The notes beneath the pieces were generated by a model. The model had not been told where the DNA came from. It saw nothing but the letters and a program-made list of their open reading frames with translations, and did not search any database. A stretch of 64,000 nucleotides of DNA from NCBI GenBank assembly GCA_018402345.1, contig JAGYIV010000016.1:186001-250000 (forward strand). Reading direction: 5' to 3'. Positions 42,769 to 51,033 of this stretch are shown here, one piece after another. Origin of the DNA: Terrimicrobiaceae bacterium. GTDB taxonomy: Bacteria; Verrucomicrobiota; Verrucomicrobiia; Chthoniobacterales; Terrimicrobiaceae. Positions within the stretch are counted from its first letter, which is position 1. Every line of letters begins with the position of its first letter. Both the position numbers and the translations under genes were made by a program.

Positions 42769-44028
42769 TCAGGCCTTCACGCGCTCGATGTGGGCGCCGA
42801 GTTCGTTGAGTTTTTCGTCGATCGATTCGTAGCCTCGGTCGATGTGGTAGACGCGGTTGACCTCGGTGGTGCCGTCCGCCTGCAGGCCCGCCAGCACGAG
42901 TGCGGCCGAGGCGCGCAGGTCGCTTGCCATGACCGGCGCTCCGCTGAGTTGGGGGACGCCCTTGATGACTGCGGTCGAGCCTTGGAGGTCGATATTCGCA
43001 CCCATGCGCTTGAGTTCCGCGATGTGCATGAAGCGCTGGGGGAAGACATTTTCAGTGATCACGCTGATGCCCCCGGTGATTGCCAGCAGGGCGCACATCT
43101 GGGCCTGCATGTCGGTCGGGAAGCCGGGGTAGGGAACGGTGTCGAGTTTCAGTGCCGAGCGTTTGGCCCCCGGGCGGATGGTGATCTGGTTTCCGGCGAG
43201 TCGGATGTCGAAGCCCGCCTCGGCGAGGGGTTCGGTGACGGCGGAGAGGTGTGCCGGGTTGACGCGGGAGACGGTGACTTCGTCTCCCGAGATGGCTCCT
43301 GCCACGAGAAATGTGCCCGCTTCGATGCGATCGGGGATGACCTCGTGTTTCGCGCCGTGGAGTTCCTTAACGCCCTCGATCGAGATTTTGCGCGTGCCGG
43401 CACCCTCGATCTTTGCGCCCATGGCGATGAGGAAATTGGCGAGGTCGACGACTTCGGGTTCCTCGGCGGCGCCGTCGATCACGGTGGTCCCTTCGGCGAG
43501 GACGGCAGCCATCATGACATTTCCGGTGCCGAGGACGGTCGAACCGAATTTGCTGCGCATGGAAACCTTGGCGCCTCTGAGGTTCGGAGCCAGGATTTTG
43601 ACATTGCCCCCCGAGACGCGGACAGCCGCTCCGAGGGCCTCGAAGCCGCGGAGGTGGAGGTCGATTGGGCGGTCGCCGATGACGCACCCGCCTGGAAGTG
43701 AAACGGTCGCCTCGTGCTCGCGGCCGAGGAGCGGGCCGAGAATGCAGACCGAGGCCCGCATTTTGCGGACGATCTCATAGGGCGCCTCGGTTTTGATTTT
43801 TTCCGCCTTGATCTGCACCACCCCGCTGGCGCGTTCCACCTCGCAGCCCAGTTCCGAAAGGATCGTGAGCATGTAGTGGATGTCGCTGAGGTCGGGAACG
43901 CGGGAGATGGTGCAGGGTTCCTTGGTGAGGAGGGTGGCGGCGAGGATGGGGAGGGCGGAGTTTTTCGACCCGCTGATCTTGACCGATCCGCTCAGGCGGT
44001 GTCCTCCGTGAACCAATATTTTATCCAT
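42769..44028 (-). CDS. murA: UDP-N-acetylglucosamine 1-carboxyvinyltransferase
   Basis: MurA catalyses the first committed step of peptidoglycan synthesis, adding enolpyruvate from PEP to UDP-GlcNAc, and is the fosfomycin target. From ATG 44028 the protein has 419 residues. Seen are KISGSKNSALPILAATLL with the catalytic Lys, and VSLPGGCVIGDRPIDLHLRG with the reactive Cys, predicting fosfomycin-sensitive chemistry. The YPGFPTDMQAQMCALLAITG loop is also present. An upstream in-frame start lies inside prmC and adds non-conserved residues. It overlaps the prmC end by 8 bases. Confidence 0.96.
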   Translation of the reverse strand: MDKILVHGGHRLSGSVKISGSKNSALPILAATLLTKEPCTISRVPDLSDIHYMLTILSELGCEVERASGVVQIKAEKIKTEAPYEIVRKMRASVCILGPLLGREHEATVSLPGGCVIGDRPIDLHLRGFEALGAAVRVSGGNVKILAPNLRGAKVSMRSKFGSTVLGTGNVMMAAVLAEGTTVIDGAAEEPEVVDLANFLIAMGAKIEGAGTRKISIEGVKELHGAKHEVIPDRIEAGTFLVAGAISGDEVTVSRVNPAHLSAVTEPLAEAGFDIRLAGNQITIRPGAKRSALKLDTVPYPGFPTDMQAQMCALLAITGGISVITENVFPQRFMHIAELKRMGANIDLQGSTAVIKGVPQLSGAPVMASDLRASAALVLAGLQADGTTEVNRVYHIDRGYESIDEKLNELGAHIERVKA

Positions 44029-44857
44029 GTCTTGCGGTAACGAATCGTTGGACGCCTTGATAATCGGGGTGCGCGGCAATGTCCCGATAATTGTGGACTG
44101 CGAGGATCGCGCATACCTTTTCGGACTGGTCGTGGCCGATTTCGAGGGCGATTAGTCCCATGGGGGCGAGGTGTTGTCGTGCCGCCGGAACAAGGCGTTC
44201 GATGAGGTCCAGTCCCTCCGCGCCGCCATCCAGCGCCCTTCGTGGATCGTGTTGAACCTCGCGGGAGAGGGAAGGGATTTCGGAGGCGGGAATATAGGGA
44301 AGGTTCGCAACGATGGCATCGAACGGCCCCTTGACCGCCTCCAACAGGTCTGATTGGACGAGGGCCAGGCGGTTCCCCAGCGAGTGGCGTGCGGTATTTT
44401 CGGCGGCGAGTGCGAGGGCGTCCGGAGAAATGTCGGAGGCGTGGACGGTGGCCTCGGGGAGGGCAATGGCGAGGGATGCGGCGATGATGCCGCTGCCGGT
44501 GCCCACATCGAGAATTGAGTTGGCTGCCGGTGCTTCCTTGAGGACGAGTTCGACGAGTTGTTCTGTTTCCGGCCTCGGGATGAGGGCGCGGGCATCGCAG
44601 TGGAACGTGCGGCCGCAAAACTCCACCGTTCCGAGAATGTGCTGTAGCGGTTCTCCCTCGCCGCGGCGCTTGGCGAGGTCGCGGAGGGGGGCGCGCTCCC
44701 TTTCCCCAAGAGGCCTGTCGAATTCGAGATACAGGTCGATGCGTTTCTCCTTGCCGAGGACGTGGGCGAGGAGGTGCTCGGCATTGAGACGGGGGTTCTC
44801 GACGCCGTGTTTGGCGAGATACCCGGCGGCGGCTTTGAGGACTTCCAGAGCGGTCAT
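44021..44857 (-). CDS. prmC: Peptide chain release factor N5-glutamine methyltransferase
   Basis: PrmC methylates the Gln of the GGQ motif in release factors RF1 and RF2. The 278-residue protein has the helical N-domain (PRLNAEHLLAHVLGKEKRID), the linker PLQHILGTVEFCGRTF, SAM motif ILDVGTGSGIIAASLAIALP, and the catalytic NLPYIP (the NPPY box with Leu in second place). It is upstream of murA and overlaps it, an order that differs from the common prfA-prmC pairing; prfA is not in this window. Confidence 0.93.
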   Translation of the reverse strand: MTALEVLKAAAGYLAKHGVENPRLNAEHLLAHVLGKEKRIDLYLEFDRPLGERERAPLRDLAKRRGEGEPLQHILGTVEFCGRTFHCDARALIPRPETEQLVELVLKEAPAANSILDVGTGSGIIAASLAIALPEATVHASDISPDALALAAENTARHSLGNRLALVQSDLLEAVKGPFDAIVANLPYIPASEIPSLSREVQHDPRRALDGGAEGLDLIERLVPAARQHLAPMGLIALEIGHDQSEKVCAILAVHNYRDIAAHPDYQGVQRFVTARHG

Positions 44858-44912
44858 GCGGGCGGGAATGCAGCCTTGGGTGTGGTTGAATTTGGGAGGG
44901 GAGTGTGGGGCA

Positions 44913-46013
44913 TCAGTATCCGGTTTTTTCGAGTAGGCGTTCGATATTCACGTTGGTTGCAACAAGGTCCTGGATGTTGCGGATTTTTGCCGCGTCGCCG
45001 GGTTCAATCTTGATAGTGAGCGAGTGGATGCGGCGCGCGATCGTGTGGGAGTCGCTTGGAGAGACGATCACCGGGAGGGTGGATTGGCGCAGCATGTCGA
45101 GCAACGAGGGGTGGGGGTGTAGGTCGTCGGAGAGGATGAGGCCCGCCAGTCGGCCTCCGCAGGGGGTGGAGGCCTCGTCGATGGCGGCGAGGATGATGTC
45201 CTCCCGGTCGCCCGGTGTGATGAGCAGGGTGCCGGGGGTGAGTTTGCGGAACACGTTTCCGGAGCCCGGCGCGCCGATCATGTGCTCGAAGGCAAGATTC
45301 CTGCCGAGGTCGGGGTTGGCAACAAACGATCCGCGGATTTTTCTTCCGATTTGATCGAGGGACGGGACGGCGAGGGATTTTTGGAGGGGCATGACGCCGA
45401 GGAGTTCGATGCCAAGCCGCTCGAAGCCGCGCATCGCCACGGCGGCGATGGTGTCGATTTTCTCCTCCAGCACCTTGTTCATGACCACACCGACGACCTC
45501 CACGCCCTCGCGGTCGAAAAGTGCCTTGTTCAGGGCCACCTCATCGATCGGCCTGCCGATGCCGCCCGGGGCGAGCAGCACAACCTTGCTATGGAGGAGG
45601 CGGGCCACAGTGGCATTCGACAGGTCGAACACCGATCCCACGCCGGCGTGGCCCGAGCCTTCGATGATTGTGAATTCCTTTTCCCACGACGCGCGGTCGA
45701 ACGAGTTCTGGATGCGCCTGACGAGGGTGTCGTGGTTCGCTTCCCGGATGTAGCGGCGGGTGAAATCAGGTTCCACCGCGATCGGGCTCATGTGCTCGAT
45801 CGGGACGCGTGTGTCGAAGGTCGATTGGATCAGAATGCTGTCGTCGTCGATCCTGTGGCCGTCGACCTCTGTGAAGCGCTGGCCCACGGGCTTGATGTAG
45901 CCGATTTGCGCGAACCGTTTCTGGAGGGCCTTGTAGAGGCCAAGGGATACGGTGGTCTTGCCGGTGTCCTGTTCGGTCGCGGCGATGAAGATGCGGGGAG
46001 TGACCGTGTTCAA
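44913..46013 (-). CDS. BioD-like P-loop + DRTGG protein (separate N-terminal part of Pta)
   Basis: The 366-residue protein starts at a TTG (46013), four bases after the stop of the phosphotransacetylase gene. An AAA_26/BioD-like domain begins IFIAATEQDTGKTTVSLGLY (P-loop) and covers about the first 220 residues. A DRTGG domain (LTPGTLLITPGDREDIILAA) follows. This is the architecture of the regulatory N-terminal half of E. coli-type Pta, which there is one chain with the catalytic half. The long open frame upstream of the TTG is antisense-like overlap of the pta gene and is not part of the protein. Confidence 0.85.
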   Translation of the reverse strand: MNTVTPRIFIAATEQDTGKTTVSLGLYKALQKRFAQIGYIKPVGQRFTEVDGHRIDDDSILIQSTFDTRVPIEHMSPIAVEPDFTRRYIREANHDTLVRRIQNSFDRASWEKEFTIIEGSGHAGVGSVFDLSNATVARLLHSKVVLLAPGGIGRPIDEVALNKALFDREGVEVVGVVMNKVLEEKIDTIAAVAMRGFERLGIELLGVMPLQKSLAVPSLDQIGRKIRGSFVANPDLGRNLAFEHMIGAPGSGNVFRKLTPGTLLITPGDREDIILAAIDEASTPCGGRLAGLILSDDLHPHPSLLDMLRQSTLPVIVSPSDSHTIARRIHSLTIKIEPGDAAKIRNIQDLVATNVNIERLLEKTGY

Positions 46014-46017
46014 TGGA

Positions 46018-47064
46018 TCACTCCGAATGGTCCTGGTCCGGCGGATGGAGTTTCCGGTATTCGATGGCCTGGAGTCCCACGAGCGCGGCGATGGCGACAA
46101 TGTCGTCAACCGTGCAGCCGCGGGAGATATCGGCGGCCGGGCGGGTGAATCCCATGAGAATCTGGCCGTAGGTTTTCGCTCCCGCGAGGAGGTGGACGAG
46201 TTTGACGGCGATGTTCCCGCTGTTGAGGTCGGGGAACACGAGCACGTTTGCCTTTCCGCCGACGTGCGATGTTTCGAGTTTGAGCTGGGCGATAGCCGGG
46301 TCCAGGGCGGCGTCCGCCTGCATTTCGCCCTCGATGGTGATTTCCGCGTTCGTTTTTTGGGCGATGTGGCGTGCGAGTTCCACGGCGCCGGCGACTTTCT
46401 CTGTGGATGGGGTGCGGGCGCTGCCCTTAGTGGAAAAGCTGAGCATCGCGATGCGGGGGCGTTTTCCGAAGACCTGTCTGGCGAAGAGTCCGGTCTGGAC
46501 GGCGATGGTGGCGAGCTGCTGCATCGTGGGATCGGGCACGATGCCGGTGTCTGCGAAGAAGAGCACGCCGTCGTCCCCGAATTGTTTGGATTGGAGTTCG
46601 ACAAGGGTGCAGGCGGAAATCACATCCGCAAACGGGAGCGGCTTGACCAGGTGGAGCATGGGCCGGAGGAGCGAACCGCCGGAGGTATTGATGCCGCCAG
46701 CCATGGCGTCGGCGAGGCCGTATTGGATCATCATGGCCCCGAAGTAGGGCGGGCGGGTCATGACCTCGGTGCTGTTTTTGAGGCCAGCGTGCCGGTAGCG
46801 TTCGATTCGCTCGAGGCGTTTGCAGAAGACCGGTAACTCCGATGAGGTGGCGGGGTTGACGATCGCAACGTGGTCCAGATCGATGTCGTGGGTGGCCGCG
46901 ATGTGTTCGATGATGTTGCGGCGGCCGAGCAGGATGGGAATCCCCAGATCCCTCTGGTAAAACCTTTCCGCCGCCCGTATCACAATATCCGTCTCTCCGT
47001 CCGGAAAGACGACTCGCTTCGGATGCCTCCGAAGTTTTTCATAAACAGTTTCAATGAACCCCAT
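46018..47064 (-). CDS. pta: Phosphate acetyltransferase, catalytic part
   Basis: Pta interconverts acetyl-CoA and acetyl phosphate. The 348-residue protein is the PTA_PTB catalytic domain alone, starting MGFIETVYEKLRRHPKRVVF. Conserved blocks include GGINTSGGSLLRPMLHLVKP, FFADTGIVPDPTMQQLATIA, and KANVLVFPDLNSGNIAVKLV near the C-terminus. It is followed immediately by the BioD-like/DRTGG gene, so the two chains together equal a long-form Pta. The start region overlaps the divergent folP start by 11 bases. No ackA is adjacent. Confidence 0.93.
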   Translation of the reverse strand: MGFIETVYEKLRRHPKRVVFPDGETDIVIRAAERFYQRDLGIPILLGRRNIIEHIAATHDIDLDHVAIVNPATSSELPVFCKRLERIERYRHAGLKNSTEVMTRPPYFGAMMIQYGLADAMAGGINTSGGSLLRPMLHLVKPLPFADVISACTLVELQSKQFGDDGVLFFADTGIVPDPTMQQLATIAVQTGLFARQVFGKRPRIAMLSFSTKGSARTPSTEKVAGAVELARHIAQKTNAEITIEGEMQADAALDPAIAQLKLETSHVGGKANVLVFPDLNSGNIAVKLVHLLAGAKTYGQILMGFTRPAADISRGCTVDDIVAIAALVGLQAIEYRKLHPPDQDHSE

Positions 47065-47995
47065 ACCCTCTGAAATCGCGATTACGTTGGAGAATAACGT
47101 CCCCCGAGACAAGGACAAGATCGTGTCGGTCGCGAGGCGGTTGCTGGCGAGGGGGCGCGAAGTCGGGATCGGGGAGCGTCCGTTGGTGATGGGGATTTTG
47201 AATATCAACGACGATTCGTTTTCCGGCGACGGGAGGGTGGATGTCGAGTGGGCTCTGCGGCGCGCGGTGGAGATGGTCGGCGAGGGGGCGGACATCATCG
47301 ATGTCGGAGGCGAGAGCGCGCGGACGAATCGCGGACCCGTGGCCGAGGAGGAGGAGATCGCGAGGACGAGACCGTTCCTCGAGAAATTCGGGGAGGCGAT
47401 GCGTGGAGCTGTTCCGCGCGACCGCGACCAGGTGTTTCCTCCTCTGGTATCGCTGAATACGTGGAGGCATGGGGTGGTGAGAGGGTGCCTGGATGCGGGG
47501 TTTGACATCCTGAACGACATGGGTGCGCTGCCCGACGACAAGAACGCCCGGCTTTGCGCCGAGATCGGCGCGGCGCTGCTGATCATGCATTCCAAGGGTG
47601 AGCCGAAAGTGCCCCACCGCCATGTGATCTACCGAGACCTCATGGAGGAAATGGAGGCGTTCTTTGTCGAAAAGACCGCGCTGGCGCAGGGAGCCGGTAT
47701 CGCCGCCGAGTCGCTCATTCTCGACCCCGGGATCGATTTTGCCAAGCAGGTCGAGGACAACCTGCTGTTGCTGCGGCAGCTCGGGCGGATCTCGGCGCTG
47801 GGGTATCCGGTGTTGCTTCCCGTCTCGCGCAAGAGTGTGATCGGCCGTGTGCTCGGATTGCCGAACGCCGCCGCTCGCGATGCCGGAACGGTGGCCTGCA
47901 TGGTTGCAGGGTGCCTGCGCGGGGCGTCGATTTTCCGGGTGCACAATGTCGATGCTGCTTGGATGACCTTGCGATCAATGGAGGCGCTGGGGTGA
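47054..47995 (+). CDS. folP: Dihydropteroate synthase
   Basis: FolP joins p-aminobenzoate to dihydropterin pyrophosphate in folate synthesis. The 313-residue protein has LVMGILNINDDSFSGDG, ADIIDVGGESAR, FDILNDMGALPDD, LILDPGIDFAKQVEDN, LLPVSRKSVIG and FRVHNVDAA, in family order. One pterin-contact motif normally read as SxDT is SLNT here (Asp to Asn). The first 40 residues are longer than usual, so translation may begin downstream of 47054, which would also remove the overlap with the divergent pta start. Confidence 0.9.
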   Translation: MNPIPSEIAITLENNVPRDKDKIVSVARRLLARGREVGIGERPLVMGILNINDDSFSGDGRVDVEWALRRAVEMVGEGADIIDVGGESARTNRGPVAEEEEIARTRPFLEKFGEAMRGAVPRDRDQVFPPLVSLNTWRHGVVRGCLDAGFDILNDMGALPDDKNARLCAEIGAALLIMHSKGEPKVPHRHVIYRDLMEEMEAFFVEKTALAQGAGIAAESLILDPGIDFAKQVEDNLLLLRQLGRISALGYPVLLPVSRKSVIGRVLGLPNAAARDAGTVACMVAGCLRGASIFRVHNVDAAWMTLRSMEALG

Positions 47996-48459
47996 GAAAA
48001 CTGCTTTGTGTTGTCCTGCGGGTGGTGCTTGGCGGTCTGTTTGTGTATGCGGGGCTGGTCAAGGCGAGCGACAGCCAGCAATTCGCGCTGGCTCTGGTTC
48101 CGTTCACCTTTTTGCCGGCGGGATCGGCGGGATTTCTTGCGGTGGGGCTCGCGTGGACCGAGTTGACGGCCGGCGTGTTGATCCTGCTTCCGCGGGTTTA
48201 CCCGATCGGAGCAGTTGTGATCGGCGGTTTGTGTCTGCTGTTCATCGGAGTGCTGTGCTGGGCGTTGTGGAACGGGATTGTGGTATCCTGTTCGTGCTTC
48301 GGAGACGAGGGAACGCCTTCCGAGCAGGCGATGGTTTTGGCTGTTGTGCGGGATGCGTTCCTGTTGGCCGGAGCTGTGGCGGTGGTTAGGTTCCGTGAGA
48401 GCGGGGTGGGTGCTTCACCCCTTGCGCGGTTGGTGTCGGATGGTAGGTTCGAGCAGTGA
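47992..48459 (+). CDS. MauE/DoxX-like membrane protein
   Basis: From GTG 47992, overlapping the folP stop, the protein has 155 residues and four hydrophobic helices: LLCVVLRVVLGGLFVYAGLV, FLAVGLAWTELTAGVLILL, GAVVIGGLCLLFIGVLCWAL and a last one near residue 125. This is the DoxX/MauE (DoxX-like terminal oxidase subunit/methylamine-utilisation) shape. A CSCFG motif after helix 3 is typical of MauE-type members thought to act in thiol-disulfide matters. Function is not established. The next gene starts with a GTG overlapping its stop. Confidence 0.8.
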   Translation: MRKLLCVVLRVVLGGLFVYAGLVKASDSQQFALALVPFTFLPAGSAGFLAVGLAWTELTAGVLILLPRVYPIGAVVIGGLCLLFIGVLCWALWNGIVVSCSCFGDEGTPSEQAMVLAVVRDAFLLAGAVAVVRFRESGVGASPLARLVSDGRFEQ

Positions 48460-48920
48460 ACAAGAGCGTGGTTCCAGTCCAGATCAAGGCCCTCATTCCC
48501 ACCGGTGCTGGGACGGCGGTGTTTTTGGGCAACGAGGAGAAACTTTTCACAATTTACATCGACCATGCGATCGGATCCGCGATCGGCATTTATCTGAATT
48601 CGGTCGAGAAAGAGCGTCCCTTGACCCACGACCTGATGGTCAGCGCTCTCACTGCGCTCGGAGCGAAGGTCGAGCGGATTGTGATCAACGATTTCAAGAA
48701 TGGCGTCTATTTCGGCCGGTTGATCATCACTGCCGAGAACGAGCTGCAGCAGCGCAAGATCATCGAGATCGACGCGCGCTCCAGCGACTGCATGGCGCTG
48801 GCCGCATTGCAAAAGGCCCCGATCTACGTGAGTGGCGTGGTGTGGGACGAGGTCGAGGACACGTCTCCCCTTTTGGAGAGGCTCGGCAAGGCCGAGGAGA
48901 CAGGCGAACCCGAGGAGTGA
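48456..48920 (+). CDS. Bifunctional nuclease family (DUF151) protein
   Basis: DUF151 proteins include a plant bifunctional nuclease active on RNA and DNA; bacterial members are uncharacterised. The 154-residue protein has the core EEKLFTIYIDHAIGSAIGIY, then RPLTHDLMVSALTALGAKVE, YFGRLIITAENE, and the near-terminal DARSSDCMALAALQKAPIYV, the most conserved family block. It starts at GTG 48456 overlapping the previous stop, making folP-mauE-DUF151 a coupled unit. It converges on aroK with a 6-base gap. Confidence 0.88.
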   Translation: MNKSVVPVQIKALIPTGAGTAVFLGNEEKLFTIYIDHAIGSAIGIYLNSVEKERPLTHDLMVSALTALGAKVERIVINDFKNGVYFGRLIITAENELQQRKIIEIDARSSDCMALAALQKAPIYVSGVVWDEVEDTSPLLERLGKAEETGEPEE

Positions 48921-48926
48921 ATCGTG

Positions 48927-49454
48927 TTAGCCCCGCCGCGAGCGGAAGCGCATGACCTCCTCGAGAACCTTTCGTGCGACATCGTCCTGTTCGGTGCGGG
49001 ACGAGTCGAAGCGCACATCGGCGAGGGATTCGTAAATATGGCGGCGGGAGGAGAGCAGGGAGTCGAAAGTCTCCCTGGGATTCGGAGTGTTGAGTAGGGG
49101 GCGCCGGCCGGTGCGGGTGGCGCGCTCGAAGAGGGTGTCCGGGTCGGCGTCCAGCCAGACAACGATCCCAATTTTTTTGAGGGCCGCGCGGTTGGGTTCG
49201 CGCAGGATCGCGCCACCGCCGCTGGAGAGGACAATGCCTGCGACGCCGACCAGATCTTCCACCACCTGTTGTTCGAGGTCACGGAACCCGTCTTCACCGA
49301 GTTGGGAAAATATTTCGGGGATCGAGAGATTGCGTGCCTCCACGATCGCGTCGTCGGTGTCGAGAAAGCGGTGGCCGGTGAGAGCAGCGAGCCTGCGGCC
49401 TACGGTCGACTTGCCGCAGCCCATGAATCCAATCAAAACAAAATTCGGCAACAT
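48927..49454 (-). CDS. aroK: Shikimate kinase
   Basis: AroK phosphorylates shikimate using ATP, the fifth step of the chorismate pathway. From ATG 49454 the protein has 175 residues. Seen are the P-loop FMGCGKSTVGRRLAALTGH, DTDDAIVEA with the shikimate-binding Asp, LSSGGGAI and a lid region with RRPLLNTPNP. The open frame upstream of 49454 has no family similarity. It is a single gene transcribed away from infC. Confidence 0.94.
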   Translation of the reverse strand: MLPNFVLIGFMGCGKSTVGRRLAALTGHRFLDTDDAIVEARNLSIPEIFSQLGEDGFRDLEQQVVEDLVGVAGIVLSSGGGAILREPNRAALKKIGIVVWLDADPDTLFERATRTGRRPLLNTPNPRETFDSLLSSRRHIYESLADVRFDSSRTEQDDVARKVLEEVMRFRSRRG

Positions 49455-49750
49455 GAGGGCGAGTGTTTCATATCGGGCAACAGGCGGAAACCCAATTCCC
49501 CCCTGGCGTTCAACGGGCCTGTTGCGATCAAAACGCGAGAATCGCCTTGCAGTGGAGCGGGATTTGCTCTCTAACAAACGCATTCCACGATGACCAGCAG
49601 TGTGTCCCGTTTCCATATGATTTTTGAATCGTCCGCATGCGGAGCTTGAGAGCATTCGTTCCAAGTCCCCAGGGACAGGTTGTCAGCACCCCGGACCGTG
49701 CTTCGCAATGCATGGTCCAGTAAACAATCCCTCACAGAGGAGTCAGAGCT
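49455..49750. other. Intergenic/leader region between aroK and infC
   Basis: These 296 bases hold the divergent start regions of aroK and infC. A perfect 12-base palindrome, TCCGCATGCGGA, lies at 49632-49643. I find no gene. The last in-frame stop before infC is TAA at 49721-49723. A long untranslated leader for infC is possible, and I cannot assign a -35/-10 pair with confidence. Confidence 0.45.
49736..49742 (+). promoter_or_regulatory. Shine-Dalgarno sequence that selects the AUU start of infC
   Basis: AGAGGAG lies 8 bases upstream of ATT 49751, at ideal spacing. No ATG, GTG or TTG exists in this frame between the upstream TAA and 49799. Confidence 0.65.
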
Positions 49751-50347
49751 ATTAATATCCGAGACATACGCATCAATGAACGGATCCGCGCCCGGGAGGT
49801 GCGCGTGATCCTTGCAGCAACGAACGAGCAATTGGGAATCATGAGGCTGGACGAGGCGATCCGCCGCGCCCGTTCCTACGGGTTGGACCTGGTGGAGATC
49901 GCCCCGCAGGCGAAGCCGCCGGTGTGCCGAATCATCGATTTCGGGAAGTTCCGCTACGACCTCGCGAAGCACGAGAAGGAGAAGCGCCACTCGGTGAGCA
50001 AGGTGAAGGAGATCAAATTCCGTGTGAAGATCGCCGAGCACGACTACCTCACGAAAATCCGGCATGCGGAGGATTTCCTGGACAAGGGGAACAAGGTGAA
50101 AGTGAACCTGCAATTCCGCGGCCGCGAGATGGCACACAAGGATCTCGGGATGCTTGTTGTGCAGCGGGTGCGCGAAGATTTGTCCGGCATGGCGCATGTG
50201 GATATGGAGCCCAAGCTGGTCGGCCGTGCCATTGGCATGACACTCAGTCCGCTGCCCGCGAACAAGCGCCACCGCAAGTTCTCCAAGCACGGGGAGATTC
50301 TCGAACCCGAGCCTGAGGACCACCACGAGGAAGATGACGCCGAGTGA
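49751..50347 (+). CDS. infC: Translation initiation factor IF-3, AUU start
   Basis: IF-3 binds the 30S subunit and rejects wrong start codons. Read from ATT 49751 the protein has 198 residues: it opens MNIRDIRINERIRAREVRVI, the conserved IF-3 N-terminus. It continues with SYGLDLVEIAPQAKPPVCRI, KVKEIKFRVKIAEHDYLTKI and the C-domain VNLQFRGREMAHKDLG. Starting instead at the first standard codon (GTG 49799) would remove 16 strongly conserved residues. An AUU start is known for infC in E. coli, where it lets IF-3 limit its own synthesis. The C-terminal tail is acidic. No rpmI-rplT follow; a HAD gene overlaps the end by 14 bases. Confidence 0.9.
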   Translation: MNIRDIRINERIRAREVRVILAATNEQLGIMRLDEAIRRARSYGLDLVEIAPQAKPPVCRIIDFGKFRYDLAKHEKEKRHSVSKVKEIKFRVKIAEHDYLTKIRHAEDFLDKGNKVKVNLQFRGREMAHKDLGMLVVQRVREDLSGMAHVDMEPKLVGRAIGMTLSPLPANKRHRKFSKHGEILEPEPEDHHEEDDAE

Positions 50348-51026
50348 CCGTCGACTGCTGCTGTTCGACATCGACGGCACGTTGATCACCTCTGGAGGGG
50401 CGGGCGAGCAGGCGTTGAAAGACGCCATGGGAGCGCGTTTCGGGGTGGTCGAGGATCTGAAGGGTGTGTCGTTGGCGGGTTCGACGGACGCGAATATCGC
50501 GATGCAGTTGCTCTGCCGTCACGGCCTCGAGGCCAGTCCTGAAAACATCGCGGCCCTGCTTGACGAGTATTTGTCGCATTTGCCCGTCAGAATGGGGCAG
50601 CGCAACGGATTTTTGATGCCCGGAATTTTGCCGTTGCTCGAGGAGTTGCACTGGCGGCCGGACGCGGTGCTGGCGTTGCTCACGGGGAATGTCGAGCGTG
50701 GAGCCAAGATCAAGCTCACGCATTACGGGGTGTGGCATTTCTTCGAGTTCGGGGCGTATGCGGATGACCATCATGATCGGAACGAGTTGGGGAAATTCGC
50801 TCGGGCGCGTGCGTTGGAGCGTCACGGCGAGGAGTTCGACCCCGTGAGAATCTATGTGATCGGCGACACGCCGAGGGACATCGAGTGCGGTCGGGCGATC
50901 GGAGCCCGGACCGTTGCGATCGCCACCGGGCAGTTCGGATCGGAGGAATTGGCAGCGCACCGGCCGGATTTTTTATTTGAGGACCTTTCTGACACTGTTG
51001 CAGTGGTCAAGGCCTTGATGGAGTAG
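50334..51026 (+). CDS. HAD superfamily hydrolase (phosphoglycolate phosphatase-like)
   Basis: The 230-residue protein has the four HAD motifs: LLLFDIDGTLIT (catalytic Asp pair), ALLTGNVERGAKIKL (Thr), a Lys in the following helix, and YVIGDTPRDIECGRAIGART (Mg2+ acids). A helical cap lies between motifs 1 and 2, as in phosphoglycolate phosphatases and related enzymes; the substrate is not determined by sequence. It overlaps infC by 14 bases, an unusual downstream partner, and converges on the DUF4410 gene with a 7-base gap. Confidence 0.88.
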   Translation: MTPSDRRLLLFDIDGTLITSGGAGEQALKDAMGARFGVVEDLKGVSLAGSTDANIAMQLLCRHGLEASPENIAALLDEYLSHLPVRMGQRNGFLMPGILPLLEELHWRPDAVLALLTGNVERGAKIKLTHYGVWHFFEFGAYADDHHDRNELGKFARARALERHGEEFDPVRIYVIGDTPRDIECGRAIGARTVAIATGQFGSEELAAHRPDFLFEDLSDTVAVVKALME

Positions 51027-51033
51027 GGGGGGC

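Noticed and set aside
46014-46604. N-terminal extension of the BioD-like/DRTGG frame
   Set aside because: This part overlaps pta in another frame and is Ser/Pro/Arg-rich noise. The TTG at 46013 directly precedes the conserved P-loop domain.
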